DNA of 64,000 nucleotides from positions 3,532,048 to 3,596,047 of the forward strand of contig NZ_AP017560.1 of NCBI RefSeq assembly GCF_003967015.1, in the 5' to 3' direction. Under the pieces are notes generated by a model. The model was not told where the DNA came from. It saw nothing but the letters and a program-made list of their open reading frames with translations, and did not search any database. The position numbers and the translations under genes were made by a program. Below are positions 34,850-43,246 of this stretch, one piece after another (the stretch's first letter is position 1; each line of letters starts with the position of its first letter). The stretch comes from Pseudanabaena sp. ABRG5-3 (lineage in GTDB: Bacteria > Cyanobacteriota > Cyanobacteriia > Pseudanabaenales > Pseudanabaenaceae).

Positions 34850-36088
34850 TCAGAACTTAAAAGGATTATAAATCACGCATGGGGTAAAGGCGTTTTCTAA
34901 TAATTTGGAAGTAACTGGATTGAGATTAGTAATCCATTGGTTATGCACGAGTTCGCCGATCGCACAAGTGCCATAGATCAGAGCTGAGATACCTGCAATG
35001 GTGGCGTGAAAGTCGATCGCTATATTTTGCACATCACCGTTATAGCGTTTGACTGTAAGACTACCGCGATCGCCATCTACTCTAAAAATACTCTCATTCC
35101 AACTACATTGCGGATCGCTAAGGGCAAAGGTAAATGGCTCACAGGTGATCGGCAAGCCATTCAAAGCCTCAACAACATCTACAATCCTTACCATCCAAGG
35201 CTCTGTGATTGATGATTGCAACTTTCCTGCATCGCTGAGCCATGAATGTACATTTGCATTTAGTGGGATGGGCATTTTCAGACTATGGATTTGATCGCGA
35301 TGGCTAGCAAAAAAGGCGAATAGGCGATCGCGTGATTCTACATCCGTCCAAAATATTGATGAAATTTCAATTTGGCGATCGCTCATGGGTAAATTGCCAC
35401 TGCTATCAATTCCATAAATTGCTAGGGCAGCAGTTTGGCGATCTCGCTTTACCACCACACAGAGTTTTTGCCGATGTAAATGCCACCATTGGTCATAGGT
35501 AAAATTTGTCACCGCTAAACCGTGACTATGGGGTAATAGGGATTGCGATCGCAGATTTTCGTAGAGGAAATTGGACAAAATATCTCTAACTTCAGTCGCG
35601 GGAAAGCGATCGCATGACCAGTTATTTTGATTTGGCAGTTTTAAGTAATTCGTTTTTAAGTAATTAATTAAAGACGCGATCGGAATCGTGATTTCATTTG
35701 TGGCATTAGCGATTGCATAACCCAGTGATTCATAAAAACTTTCTTTAAAGGGCGTGAGCATACTTACACAAATTCCCTGCATCCGCATTTCTAAAAAAGC
35801 ACTTTTCATTAATGCTTTCACACAGCCACGATTGCGATATTCAGGATATGTCCAGACTCCACCGATGCCCCCCATTGATTTGATAACGCCCCGTATCGAC
35901 TGCTGAAAGCGAAAACATTGCAGCGCCGCCACAATTTTGCCGTCGATTTCTGCTGCCAATACATCATCAGGATTGATCGCCGTCAGGTGCGATCGCGGTA
36001 AATCCTGATTAGTCCAGCGCGAATAGGCATACAAATCTCCCTTGAGTATTTCAATACGTTCATTCTTATCAATCTTGCGAATTTTCAT
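34850..36088 (-). CDS. Eis-like GNAT acetyltransferase
   Basis: The 412-residue protein has the architecture of Eis-type enzymes: an N-terminal GNAT domain with the acetyl-CoA loop 'IGGVWTYPEYRNRGCVKALM' (residues about 73-92), a second GNAT-like region and a C-terminal sterol-carrier-like domain. The 'MGGIGGVWTYPEYRNRG' segment and the terminal carboxylate at Phe ('YNPFKF') are typical. Known relatives acetylate amines on antibiotics or proteins; the native substrate here is unknown. It lies 2 bases before xisI on the same strand, with which it may be co-transcribed. Confidence 0.88.
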   Translation of the reverse strand: MKIRKIDKNERIEILKGDLYAYSRWTNQDLPRSHLTAINPDDVLAAEIDGKIVAALQCFRFQQSIRGVIKSMGGIGGVWTYPEYRNRGCVKALMKSAFLEMRMQGICVSMLTPFKESFYESLGYAIANATNEITIPIASLINYLKTNYLKLPNQNNWSCDRFPATEVRDILSNFLYENLRSQSLLPHSHGLAVTNFTYDQWWHLHRQKLCVVVKRDRQTAALAIYGIDSSGNLPMSDRQIEISSIFWTDVESRDRLFAFFASHRDQIHSLKMPIPLNANVHSWLSDAGKLQSSITEPWMVRIVDVVEALNGLPITCEPFTFALSDPQCSWNESIFRVDGDRGSLTVKRYNGDVQNIAIDFHATIAGISALIYGTCAIGELVHNQWITNLNPVTSKLLENAFTPCVIYNPFKF

Positions 36089-36090
36089 GA

Positions 36091-36426
36091 TCAGCTTACG
36101 GCATACTCCGTAAATTTACGCATGAAAGGAGAGTGAAAACCGATGACGATATCTTGCTTTGGTACACCCTGTTTCACTAACTCTTCCGCAAAATCGATTT
36201 CTGTACCGTTGTATTGCAACCAGATTTTACCTTGTTTAATATCGAAGTGCAGGATGCAACCATAAATACGATGATCGTTCTCCCAGCCAACATTAATAAT
36301 TTGGTAATGATCATGCTCTACATCAAAAACTAGGTCGCGATCTACACCATTTCTTCTATAGTCATTATGGGCATATTCTTTGATTAATCTTTTAACAATT
36401 TCTCGATATTGGTTTAATTTATCCAT
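36091..36426 (-). CDS. xisI: XisI protein
   Basis: XisI was first described as needed for excision of the fdxN DNA element during Anabaena heterocyst development, with XisH and the recombinase XisF. The 111-residue product shows the family pattern 'MDKLNQYREIVKRLIKEYA', 'VFDVEHDHYQIINVGWENDH' and 'YNGTEIDFAEELVKQGVPK'. The gene overlaps xisH by 13 bases. Families of xisH/xisI pairs are common in cyanobacteria that lack the element, so excision need not be their role. No recombinase is in the window. Confidence 0.95.
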   Translation of the reverse strand: MDKLNQYREIVKRLIKEYAHNDYRRNGVDRDLVFDVEHDHYQIINVGWENDHRIYGCILHFDIKQGKIWLQYNGTEIDFAEELVKQGVPKQDIVIGFHSPFMRKFTEYAVS

Positions 36427-36830
36427 TGTGCTATCTCCTCTCTGTTTGGGTTGTAAACAATCAATTTTATGTTTTGGGTTTTAATGATTAGTTGGATTAA
36501 TTCCAGTTTAAAAAATGTTTCATAAATAGTATTGGGAACTGCTAAATACATTATGCGATCTGGCTCTTTTTGGCTCAGTGCTGTGCGATAGTTAATAAAT
36601 TGTCCTAGTGCTTTGTGAAATTCAGAAATTGCTGAGCCACTAATAAAGCTCTTAACCTCAACTGCAATTTTTTCCCCTTTTCTTTCTGCTGCAATTAGTT
36701 TTTCTGCCCCTAAGTCAATATATATTTCAACTCCACCAAAGTCTAAATACATTGGATCGTGGGTAATTTCCCATCCTTCTTTCTCTAACCCTATTTTGAC
36801 CGTATCATGAAAAATATCTTTGGCTGGCAT
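36414..36830 (-). CDS. xisH: XisH protein
   Basis: The 138-residue XisH opens with 'MPAKDIFHDTVKIGLEKEGW' and has a nuclease-like core: 'EIYIDLGAEKLIAAERKGEK' (D and E) and 'IAVEVKSFISGSAISEF' (E-x-K), consistent with a PD-(D/E)XK fold. The motif 'ALGQFINYRTAL' is a family hallmark. It is the first gene of the xisH-xisI pair and diverges from psbE, with 192 bases between the start codons. Confidence 0.95.
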   Translation of the reverse strand: MPAKDIFHDTVKIGLEKEGWEITHDPMYLDFGGVEIYIDLGAEKLIAAERKGEKIAVEVKSFISGSAISEFHKALGQFINYRTALSQKEPDRIMYLAVPNTIYETFFKLELIQLIIKTQNIKLIVYNPNREEIAQWIN

Positions 36831-37022
36831 ATAGCTAGAGAAACAATAATTTTTTCTGGAAATGGCTAGAGGTTTTCTTGCAGTCTAACGACTAATACTG
36901 AATTATTTATGATTTCAGCCTATGGGCAGGGTATTGTTTTAGCTCTGCGATCGCAACTTGGTACAATAGTAAATTATTATTTAAAATAAAGATTTTAGAC
37001 ATTACACATTTAGAGGACTGTT

Positions 37023-37268
37023 ATGGCAGGTACTACTGGAGAGCGCCCATTTTCCGACATTATTACCAGCGTTCGTTATTGGCTAATCCATAGCCTCACC
37101 ATTCCTGCACTGTTTTTGGCAGGTTGGTTGTTTGTAAGCACAGGCTTAGCCTATGACGTATTTGGCACACCACGCCCTAACGAGTACTACTCTCAAGATC
37201 GCCAAACTGCGCCCATTGTAATCGAGCGCTACAATGTTGACGCTGAGATTTCCGCAACTGGGAAATAA
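37023..37268 (+). CDS. psbE: Cytochrome b559 alpha subunit
   Basis: PsbE and PsbF together bind the haem of cytochrome b559, needed for assembly and photoprotection of photosystem II. The 81-residue product has one membrane helix with the haem ligand H23 in '[19 protein letters not shown]', preceded by the conserved '[11 protein letters not shown]', and ends with the lumenal '[11 protein letters not shown]'. GAGG is 6-7 bases upstream of the ATG. First gene of the psbEFLJ operon. Confidence 0.98.
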   Translation: MAGTTGERPFSDIITSVRYWLIHSLTIPALFLAGWLFVSTGLAYDVFGTPRPNEYYSQDRQTAPIVIERYNVDAEISATGK

Positions 37269-37355
37269 CTCCGAACTATTTCTCTGCTAAATATTGCAAG
37301 ACTCAGTTCATTCTGTTTATCGCGTTAAACCACTGCAAAAATTTACTCATTCACT

Positions 37356-37490
37356 ATGGCAAGCAACAATCCTAACCAACCCGTTCAATATCCTGTATTC
37401 ACCTTCCGTTGGCTAGCAGTTCACGGTTTAGGCGTTCCTACCGTGTTTTTTATTGGCGCGATCGCAGCAATGCAATTCATTAGCCGCTAG
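37356..37490 (+). CDS. psbF: Cytochrome b559 beta subunit
   Basis: The 44-residue PsbF has a single helix with the second haem ligand H23 in '[18 protein letters not shown]', preceded by the polar '[14 protein letters not shown]'. It is complete and ends '...MQFISR'. It follows psbE by 87 bases; the pair forms cytochrome b559. Confidence 0.98.
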   Translation: MASNNPNQPVQYPVFTFRWLAVHGLGVPTVFFIGAIAAMQFISR

Positions 37491-37545
37491 TTCTTATTCA
37501 TTCCAGACGTAATCTAGAAACAAAATACAAGAAAACTATTTACTT

Positions 37546-37662
37546 ATGGCTCCTAAAAATCCAAATAGCCAACCTGTAGAGTTGAATCGTACTTCTCTCT
37601 TCTTGGGACTATTGCTCATTTTCGTAACTGTTTTGCTATTTTCCAGCTACTTCTTCAACTAA
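37546..37662 (+). CDS. psbL: Photosystem II protein L
   Basis: PsbL is a 38-residue single-helix subunit near the QA site of photosystem II. The sequence '[20 protein letters not shown]' followed by 'LLFSSYFFN' is fully typical; 'VELNRTSL' and the end 'SSYFFN' are nearly invariant. Confidence 0.98.
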   Translation: MAPKNPNSQPVELNRTSLFLGLLLIFVTVLLFSSYFFN

Positions 37663-37770
37663 GTACTAAATTTTTGTAGATGGAGAAAGCTTTTGCTTAG
37701 ACAGATGCTCAGCATCCACACAATTTTTTAATTCTTTTCATAAAATTATTTTCTTTGGAGGTCTCAATTC

Positions 37771-37890
37771 ATGTTTAAAGATGGACGTATTCCACTTTGG
37801 TTAGTAGCCACCGTTGCTGGTACTGGTGTACTAGTTGTTGTTGGTCTATTCTTTTATGGTTCCTACGTTGGTCTAGGTTCTGCAACCTAA
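37771..37890 (+). CDS. psbJ: Photosystem II protein J
   Basis: The 39-residue PsbJ, a single-helix subunit involved in photosystem II assembly and plastoquinone exchange, reads '[20 protein letters not shown]', then '[14 protein letters not shown]'. GGAG lies 10 bases upstream of the ATG. It is the last operon gene and is followed by a strong terminator. Confidence 0.98.
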   Translation: MFKDGRIPLWLVATVAGTGVLVVVGLFFYGSYVGLGSAT

Positions 37891-37942
37891 GTTTCCATAA
37901 AAAAGAGGGGGCGCAATGCGCCCCCTCTTTTTTTATGGAAAC
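37891..37942 (+). terminator. Terminator of psbEFLJ
   Basis: A stem of about 24 bp (37891-37914 with 37918-37942, one extra T) with GC core, AAT triloop and an A/T-rich base with a T run. A second hairpin (GGAGATAGCGC... around 37966-37991) follows and may serve the convergent sds gene. Confidence 0.9.
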
Positions 37943-37995
37943 CAGCTTTATTTTTGTTGCAATAAGGAGATTAGCGCTTTGCGCTATCTCCGTTT

Positions 37996-38979
37996 TTAAT
38001 ACAACCGATCTAAAACGTAGTTAGTTAAGCCAATGAGGGACTGTTTGGGAGCAGAGGATGGGAGCCATTCGATCGCAGTTAAGGCGGACTTCACATGACT
38101 CTTAGCTAATTCACGCGATCGCGAAATACCTTCACTGCTATAGACAAGCTCTAAAGCTTTATCAAGATCGCCCACTTCACTAAACTCGCGCTCGATCAAG
38201 CCACGCAATTGCGGATGCTCCTCTAGGGCAAATAGGACTGGTGCGGTCAAATTCCCCTGCTTGAGGTCGGAGCCTGCGGGTTTGCCCAAAGTCTCAGTGG
38301 AACTAGTGAAATCGAGAATGTCATCGACTACTTGGAAGGCAATGCCAAAATGCTTACCAAAGTTAAATAATTGCTCAGCCTGTACTTGACTAACACCACT
38401 TAAGACACCTGCCGCCTTCGCACTACCTGCCATCAGTGACGCAGTCTTATAAAAGCTCTTTTCTAAATAATCCTCAAGGGTCAAGCTGCTATCAAAAGCT
38501 GTGAGGCTCTGACGAATTTCACCTTCGGCAAAATCAGTGATCACCTTAGACAAGAGCTTAACGACTTCGAGGTGATCTAAATTTGCTAAGTACCAAGATG
38601 CTTGGGCAAAGAGAAAATCCCCTGCGAGTACGGCAATGCGATTTCCGAAGCTATTATTTACCGTTGGCATACCGCGTCTGAGTTCGGCGGAGTCGATCAC
38701 ATCGTCATGCACCAAACTCGCTGTATGGATCATTTCCGTGATTTCGGCGAGGCGGCGATGGCGTGAGGTAATATCGCGATCACTCATCGTTGCCCGTGAA
38801 GCTAACAGTACAAGGGCAGGGCGCATACTCTTGCCCTTAGCTTCAAAGAGGTGTTCCGCCGCAGCATAGAGAATAGGATGTCTTGCGCCTACCAACTGCT
38901 TCAGGTTATCCGTGAGAGTACGCAAGTCATCCTTGACTGGTGCAAAAAGTTCGGTGACAGAAGTAGTTGGAAGGCTCAT
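37996..38979 (-). CDS. sds: Solanesyl diphosphate synthase
   Basis: This trans-prenyltransferase builds the C45 side chain of plastoquinone from isopentenyl diphosphate. The 327-residue protein has the first Asp-rich motif 'HDDVIDSAELRRG' near residue 93 and the second 'QVVDDILDFTSS' near 216, with 'GKSMRPALVLLASR' near residue 49. Length and the 'LVHDDVIDSAELRRGMPTVN' type match the long-chain (solanesyl) group of cyanobacteria. A geranylgeranyl-type role is less likely. The nearby psb operon fits a photosynthesis context. Confidence 0.9.
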   Translation of the reverse strand: MSLPTTSVTELFAPVKDDLRTLTDNLKQLVGARHPILYAAAEHLFEAKGKSMRPALVLLASRATMSDRDITSRHRRLAEITEMIHTASLVHDDVIDSAELRRGMPTVNNSFGNRIAVLAGDFLFAQASWYLANLDHLEVVKLLSKVITDFAEGEIRQSLTAFDSSLTLEDYLEKSFYKTASLMAGSAKAAGVLSGVSQVQAEQLFNFGKHFGIAFQVVDDILDFTSSTETLGKPAGSDLKQGNLTAPVLFALEEHPQLRGLIEREFSEVGDLDKALELVYSSEGISRSRELAKSHVKSALTAIEWLPSSAPKQSLIGLTNYVLDRLY

Positions 38980-39296
38980 GCGAATAAACCAGTTTTATAT
39001 CAATTTTTACATATCTTCATATATTGTATGAGTAATGTTGTAAGAGTTGAAGACAGACTCTGTTTGTTTTCTTTATCACTATGGTAAAGATGCCTGTAAA
39101 TAGCTGATAATCTGTACCTACTACTCCTTTAGCCAGAAATTTTTTTAGAGACTGCCATAACCTCAAAATATGAATGATCGTGCTTAACTTTGCGACTGAT
39201 ATCTGGGTTTTAGGGGCTAACTTTACTGAAAATCGCTATAGGATATATTATTTAACAAATCGTATTAATCCAATCGTATAGATGGAACTTTGACTA
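38980..39296. other. Divergent promoter region of sds and rpaA
   Basis: These 317 AT-rich bases have no gene and no strong hairpin. They must hold the promoters of both neighbours; the leader of rpaA could be about 50-100 bases, but I could not fix a -10 box. Confidence 0.4.
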
Positions 39297-40055
39297 ATGA
39301 TGCCTAGGCTGCTCTTGATCGATGATGATCCCATAATCTCTGAAATGGTCACGCTCAACCTCGAAAATGCTGGATATCAAGTCACTCAAGCTAGTGATGG
39401 CATTAAAGGGCAAGCACTTGCCATTCAGTTGATGCCAGACATGATCATCCTTGACTTGATGTTGCCAAGGGTTGATGGTTTTACAGTTTGCCAAAGATTG
39501 CGGCGTGACGAACGTACTAGAGAAATTCCTGTGATGATGCTCACAGCAATGGGGCAAACCCAAGATAAGGTAGAGGGTTTTAATGCGGGGGCTGACGACT
39601 ATCTCACCAAACCCTTTGAACTTGAGGAAATGTTGGCAAGAGTACGTGCTCTATTGCGACGTACTAATCGAATTATTGACACGGCAAAACATGGTGAGAT
39701 CCTAATCTTTGGTTCTTTAACCCTTGTACCTGAGCGGTTTGAAGCGATTTGGTTTAACAAAACTGTTAAGCTGACGCACTTGGAGTTTGAGCTATTGCAT
39801 TGTTTGTTACAGCGTCATGGACAGACAGTCTCGCCTAGTGAGATCCTCAAAGAGGTGTGGGGCTATGAGCCTGATGATGACATTGAGACGATCCGTGTGC
39901 ATATTCGCCATTTGCGTACCAAACTCGAACCCGATCCTCGTCATCCTAAATATATTAAAACTGTCTATGGTGCAGGGTATTGCTTAGAGCTGCCCCACGA
40001 CAATGACAACGAAACCGATAACAATCCATCTGAACCCGCAGCGATCGCTGAATAA
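39297..40055 (+). CDS. rpaA: Two-component response regulator RpaA
   Basis: RpaA is the OmpR-family regulator that carries the output of the KaiABC clock through SasA and controls day/night gene expression. The 252-residue protein has a receiver domain with the phospho-Asp in '[20 protein letters not shown]' (D53), '[20 protein letters not shown]' and K103 in 'DDYLTKPFE', and a winged-helix DNA-binding domain ending '[20 protein letters not shown]'. The sequence '[13 protein letters not shown]' and '[20 protein letters not shown]' are close to RpaA as remembered, more so than RpaB or NblR. Translation could also start at the ATG one codon later. Confidence 0.88.
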   Translation: MMPRLLLIDDDPIISEMVTLNLENAGYQVTQASDGIKGQALAIQLMPDMIILDLMLPRVDGFTVCQRLRRDERTREIPVMMLTAMGQTQDKVEGFNAGADDYLTKPFELEEMLARVRALLRRTNRIIDTAKHGEILIFGSLTLVPERFEAIWFNKTVKLTHLEFELLHCLLQRHGQTVSPSEILKEVWGYEPDDDIETIRVHIRHLRTKLEPDPRHPKYIKTVYGAGYCLELPHDNDNETDNNPSEPAAIAE

Positions 40056-40056
40056 T

Positions 40057-40089
40057 AAAAAAGAAACCCGCAAAGTGGGTTTCTTTTTT
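40057..40089 (+). terminator. Terminator of rpaA
   Basis: A 15-bp stem (40057-40071 with 40075-40089, one wobble, loop AAA) with flanking A and T runs, immediately after the rpaA stop. Confidence 0.85.
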
Positions 40090-40199
40090 TTAGTGGCAAA
40101 AGTACAAACTCGCTAAGTGAATTTCTTTTTTGCACACAAGCGATCGCGCTATGCCTGAAAATAATTTAGATAGCCTGAAATACGAGTAATGATCAACGA

Positions 40200-41576
40200 A
40201 TGAAAATTTTATTTGCGGCGGCTGAAGTTGCTCCTCTCGCCAAAGTTGGCGGCATGGCAGATGTGGTGGGCGCACTCCCCCCAATTCTCAAAAAGATGGG
40301 ACATGATGTGCGGATTATCATGCCCTACTACGGCGTGATTCCAGACAAGCTCAAGGAAAATCCTGAATGGATCTGGAAAGGCTATGCCATGTTTCAGGAA
40401 TTTGATATTTTTCAGACAGTTTTACCAGGGACTGATGTTCCCCTTTACTTAGTGGGGCATGGCTCCTTTATTCCCGCCCGCATTTATGGTGGTGAAGATG
40501 AAGATTGGCGGTTCACCATGTTTGCCAATGCCGTCGCTGAGTTTTCATGGAACTATTGGAAACCCAACCTCATTCACTGCCATGATTGGCACACAGGCAT
40601 GATTCCTGTATGGATGCACCAAATCTCGGATATCGGTACGGTCTTCACAATTCATAACTTGGCTTATCAAGGTCCTTGGCGTTGGTTCTTAGATCGGATT
40701 ACATGGACTCCTTGGTATATGGATGCCCATAACACCATGGCTGCTGGCATTAAATATGCCGATCGCGTGAATACTGTTTCCCCAACCTATGCCCAGCAAA
40801 TTTGTACACCAACTTATGGGGAAGGACTCGAAGGAATACTCTCATTCCTCAAACCTTGGGGCATTTTAAATGGCGTTGATACTGAGCTAGAAAATCCTGC
40901 TACCGATCCCGCCTTAGCTCAAAACTATTCCGTAGATACCCTTGATGATCGCCTTGCTAACAAAATTGCTTTGCAAAAGGAATTAGGACTAGTCGTTAAT
41001 CCTAGTACTTTTTTAATCGGGATGGTCGGGCGTTTGGTGGAGCAGAAAGGTATTGATTTACTGTTGCAAATTCTTGAGCGGTTTATGGCTTACACCGACG
41101 CGCAGTTTGTCGTCTTAGGTACAGGCGATCGCTATTACGAATCGCAACTCTGGCAAATTGCTGCTCGCTACCCCGGTCGTATGTCCGCGCAAATTTTATT
41201 TAACTCGGCGCTATCCCATCGCGTTTATGCAGGTTCTGATGCTTTCTTGATGCCGAGCCGTTTTGAACCCTGTGGCATTAGTCAACTAGTAGCACTGCGT
41301 TATGGTTCTGTGCCAATTGTCCGCCGTACAGGTGGTTTAGTCGATACCGTATCTTTCCATGATCCTATTGGCCAAACAGGTACTGGTTTTAGCTTCGATC
41401 GCTATGAGCCACTCGATATGTATACCTGCATGGTACGTGCGTGGGAAAGCTATCGCTATACTGATGCTTGGCGCTTATTACAACAGCGTGGCATGAGCTG
41501 TAACTTTAGTTGGGAAACCTCAGCCGAAAAGTATGTCCAGCTTTATCGCTCAATCCCTGGTTTAGAAAACGTTTAA
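40200..41576 (+). CDS. glgA: Glycogen synthase
   Basis: GlgA extends alpha-1,4-glucan with ADP-glucose to build the carbon store used at night. The 458-residue GT5 enzyme has the N-terminal 'EVAPLAKVGGMADVVGALP' with the ADP-glucose binding K-x-G-G, 'HCHDWHTGMIPVW' near residue 122, and the C-terminal 'PSRFEPCGISQLVALRYGSV' near residue 351 with the conserved E. It is full length for the cyanobacterial type; cyanobacteria often have two isoforms and I did not decide which one this is. Confidence 0.95.
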   Translation: MKILFAAAEVAPLAKVGGMADVVGALPPILKKMGHDVRIIMPYYGVIPDKLKENPEWIWKGYAMFQEFDIFQTVLPGTDVPLYLVGHGSFIPARIYGGEDEDWRFTMFANAVAEFSWNYWKPNLIHCHDWHTGMIPVWMHQISDIGTVFTIHNLAYQGPWRWFLDRITWTPWYMDAHNTMAAGIKYADRVNTVSPTYAQQICTPTYGEGLEGILSFLKPWGILNGVDTELENPATDPALAQNYSVDTLDDRLANKIALQKELGLVVNPSTFLIGMVGRLVEQKGIDLLLQILERFMAYTDAQFVVLGTGDRYYESQLWQIAARYPGRMSAQILFNSALSHRVYAGSDAFLMPSRFEPCGISQLVALRYGSVPIVRRTGGLVDTVSFHDPIGQTGTGFSFDRYEPLDMYTCMVRAWESYRYTDAWRLLQQRGMSCNFSWETSAEKYVQLYRSIPGLENV

Positions 41577-41587
41577 AATCCAACTTT

Positions 41588-41616
41588 ACAGAAGGAGCGC
41601 TTTGCACTCCTTCTGT
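41588..41616 (+). terminator. Terminator of glgA
   Basis: A 13-bp stem (41588-41600 with 41604-41616, one wobble, loop TTT) that starts 12 bases after the glgA stop. Confidence 0.7.
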
Positions 41617-41637
41617 TTGAGAGATTGCTAAATAATA

Positions 41638-41676
41638 GGTAAGGATGGGCGGCGCGAAGCGCCGCCCATCCTTACC
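41638..41676. repeat. Dispersed GATGGGCGGCGC hairpin, copy 1
   Basis: A perfect 18-bp stem (41638-41655 with 41659-41676), loop GAA. Nearly the same hairpin occurs at 43190-43238 and 58425-58463. Confidence 0.85.
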
Positions 41677-41709
41677 ATATAAACCCTTAGGACTATCCAG
41701 TAACTATTG

Positions 41710-42618
41710 ATGATGCGTCAGTTCCCGATTATCCTTATTCCTCCAGAAGTACAGCGAATCGCTCAATCTAAGCCCGATGCGCCTAAGTTTGATGTTGAGC
41801 TTCCCAGTGTGCCTGCTTTTCGTCAACCTCGACCAATTCACATTCAAGAGGCTTTGGGGCTAACTTGCGGCTTGGTCATAGTAGTTGCTTTAGTTACAGC
41901 GATCGCCAAGGAATTAGGAATCATCTTGCTACTCGTGGGGACGGTCGCAATTATTGTGCGAGTTAAGTATCAATTTCAAACTTACAAAAAACGCGAAAAA
42001 AGACATCAGGATACGCTTCAGCGATATTTAGCAAAATTTGAAGCCTATTCCCATCAAGAAATTCGCTATCAGCGCGAGCTAGCGATCGCCCATGCACCAG
42101 ATCGCATCCTTGAGTTTCGCCATCGGCAATACCGTGATTTTTTTGCAAAGATGCCTGATTATGATGGGGCGCAATCATTAAAAACAGGTAGCAATCCCTT
42201 AGGAAAAATTGAGCCAACTGATGCACAGGAAACCGAAGGTGTCATCTACTATTTTGGCGTTACTCTTCAGCAATATTTAAGGGGGACACTCTATCAAGGC
42301 ATAAAGTTATTGATTCCAAGTATTGATTATGATTGGTCACCTGCCTTGGTTTATATCGATCCTGAGATTAATCTCCACATTGCGATCGAAATTACTGTGC
42401 CTTCAGATAATGCAGCAATTATGATGCGAGATGATCTTGCCGAAAGATTTTTAGTAGATTCAGGTTGGTTGATTATCAAGTTTTCCCAAGAGCAAATTTT
42501 TCAAAGTTCTATGCAATGCTGTAAAGAATTTGCGAAGCTGCTAGATCGCCTCAGTTTTGATCACAATGTACTGCCCCAATTTGCCGATATATCTGATCTA
42601 GTGCCAGCAAAGCGCTAA
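41710..42618 (+). CDS. Membrane-anchored hypothetical protein with a possible nuclease-like C-terminal domain
   Basis: The 302-residue protein is not recognised. It has a proline-rich N-terminus, two hydrophobic segments at about residues 50-80 ('GLTCGLVIVVALVTAI', 'GIILLLVGTVAIIV'), a long basic helical linker to about 125 and a C-terminal domain. That domain contains 'YIDPEINLHIAIEITVP' and later 'GWLIIKFSQEQIFQS', a spacing that resembles D...(E/D)-x-(E/K) and W-x-I-x-F elements of PD-(D/E)XK proteins; without a search this remains a hint. ATG at 41710 is used. It is a single gene after the glgA region. Confidence 0.6.
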   Translation: MMRQFPIILIPPEVQRIAQSKPDAPKFDVELPSVPAFRQPRPIHIQEALGLTCGLVIVVALVTAIAKELGIILLLVGTVAIIVRVKYQFQTYKKREKRHQDTLQRYLAKFEAYSHQEIRYQRELAIAHAPDRILEFRHRQYRDFFAKMPDYDGAQSLKTGSNPLGKIEPTDAQETEGVIYYFGVTLQQYLRGTLYQGIKLLIPSIDYDWSPALVYIDPEINLHIAIEITVPSDNAAIMMRDDLAERFLVDSGWLIIKFSQEQIFQSSMQCCKEFAKLLDRLSFDHNVLPQFADISDLVPAKR

Positions 42619-42765
42619 ATTTACAGATTCGTCTATTTTTTTGTTGAATGATAACAATCGCTACAGCGATCGCTGAGTAGTCGATTTATTGTTTGCAAAT
42701 GCTAAAATCAGCTACCAAAGGCTGATAAAGCTTTGTTTTGTAGGTTTTATGTGAGGTTCTTGCCC

Positions 42766-43188
42766 GTGAATGCTGCCGAACAAGCTAGGAATGTTGAAGT
42801 AGCGACCAAAATCGCCACCGTTGTTAATTTGTTTAAAACCATTTACCCTGCTGCCCGTTCTGATCTGAAACCTTGGCTAAACAATTCGGATACACGCAGG
42901 TTACTTGACCCTGACTCGATTGATGTAGGGTTTCATTTTCCAGGGGTAAGTTGGCGGCTCAGGGTTCGGAGCATTCTCTTCCAAATTCGTCTCTATGAAG
43001 ATCCTGTAGATGGTGACTTGCGGGCGATCGGCATTGAAGCAAGTGGGCATGACTATAAAGGAGAACGTTGGCGCTTTTCCACGGTAGACAATTGGCAATT
43101 TTTTGGGGATACCTTACCCAAGGATGATGGTGCGGAAAATCTACGCGAGTTTAGCCGCCAGACCTTAGAGGTTTTTAATCGCAAATAA
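42766..43188 (+). CDS. Conserved hypothetical protein
   Basis: The 140-residue protein is soluble and not assigned to a named family, though it reads like a cyanobacterial conserved protein: 'DVGFHFPGVSWRLRVRSILF', 'EASGHDYKGERWRFSTV' and a helical C-terminus 'NLREFSRQTLEVFNRK'. GTG at 42766 is preferred since GAGG lies a proper distance upstream; the frame is open to a TTG at 42733. It is convergent with the first TPR-CHAT gene and separated from it by a 23-bp hairpin. Confidence 0.6.
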   Translation: MNAAEQARNVEVATKIATVVNLFKTIYPAARSDLKPWLNNSDTRRLLDPDSIDVGFHFPGVSWRLRVRSILFQIRLYEDPVDGDLRAIGIEASGHDYKGERWRFSTVDNWQFFGDTLPKDDGAENLREFSRQTLEVFNRK

Positions 43189-43189
43189 T

Positions 43190-43238
43190 CAAAAAGGAAA
43201 GGATGGGCGGCGCTTCGCGCCGCCCATCCTTTCCTTTT
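43190..43238. terminator. 23-bp perfect bidirectional hairpin, GATGGGCGGCGC copy 2
   Basis: Positions 43190-43212 pair without error to 43216-43238, loop TTC, between convergent genes. The core is shared with the hairpins at 41638 and 58425. Confidence 0.85.
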
Positions 43239-43246
43239 TAGCACTA

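Noticed and set aside
36091-36830. xisH-xisI as evidence of an fdxN-type excision element here
   Set aside because: No recombinase, no interrupted gene and no direct repeats that could be attachment sites were found.
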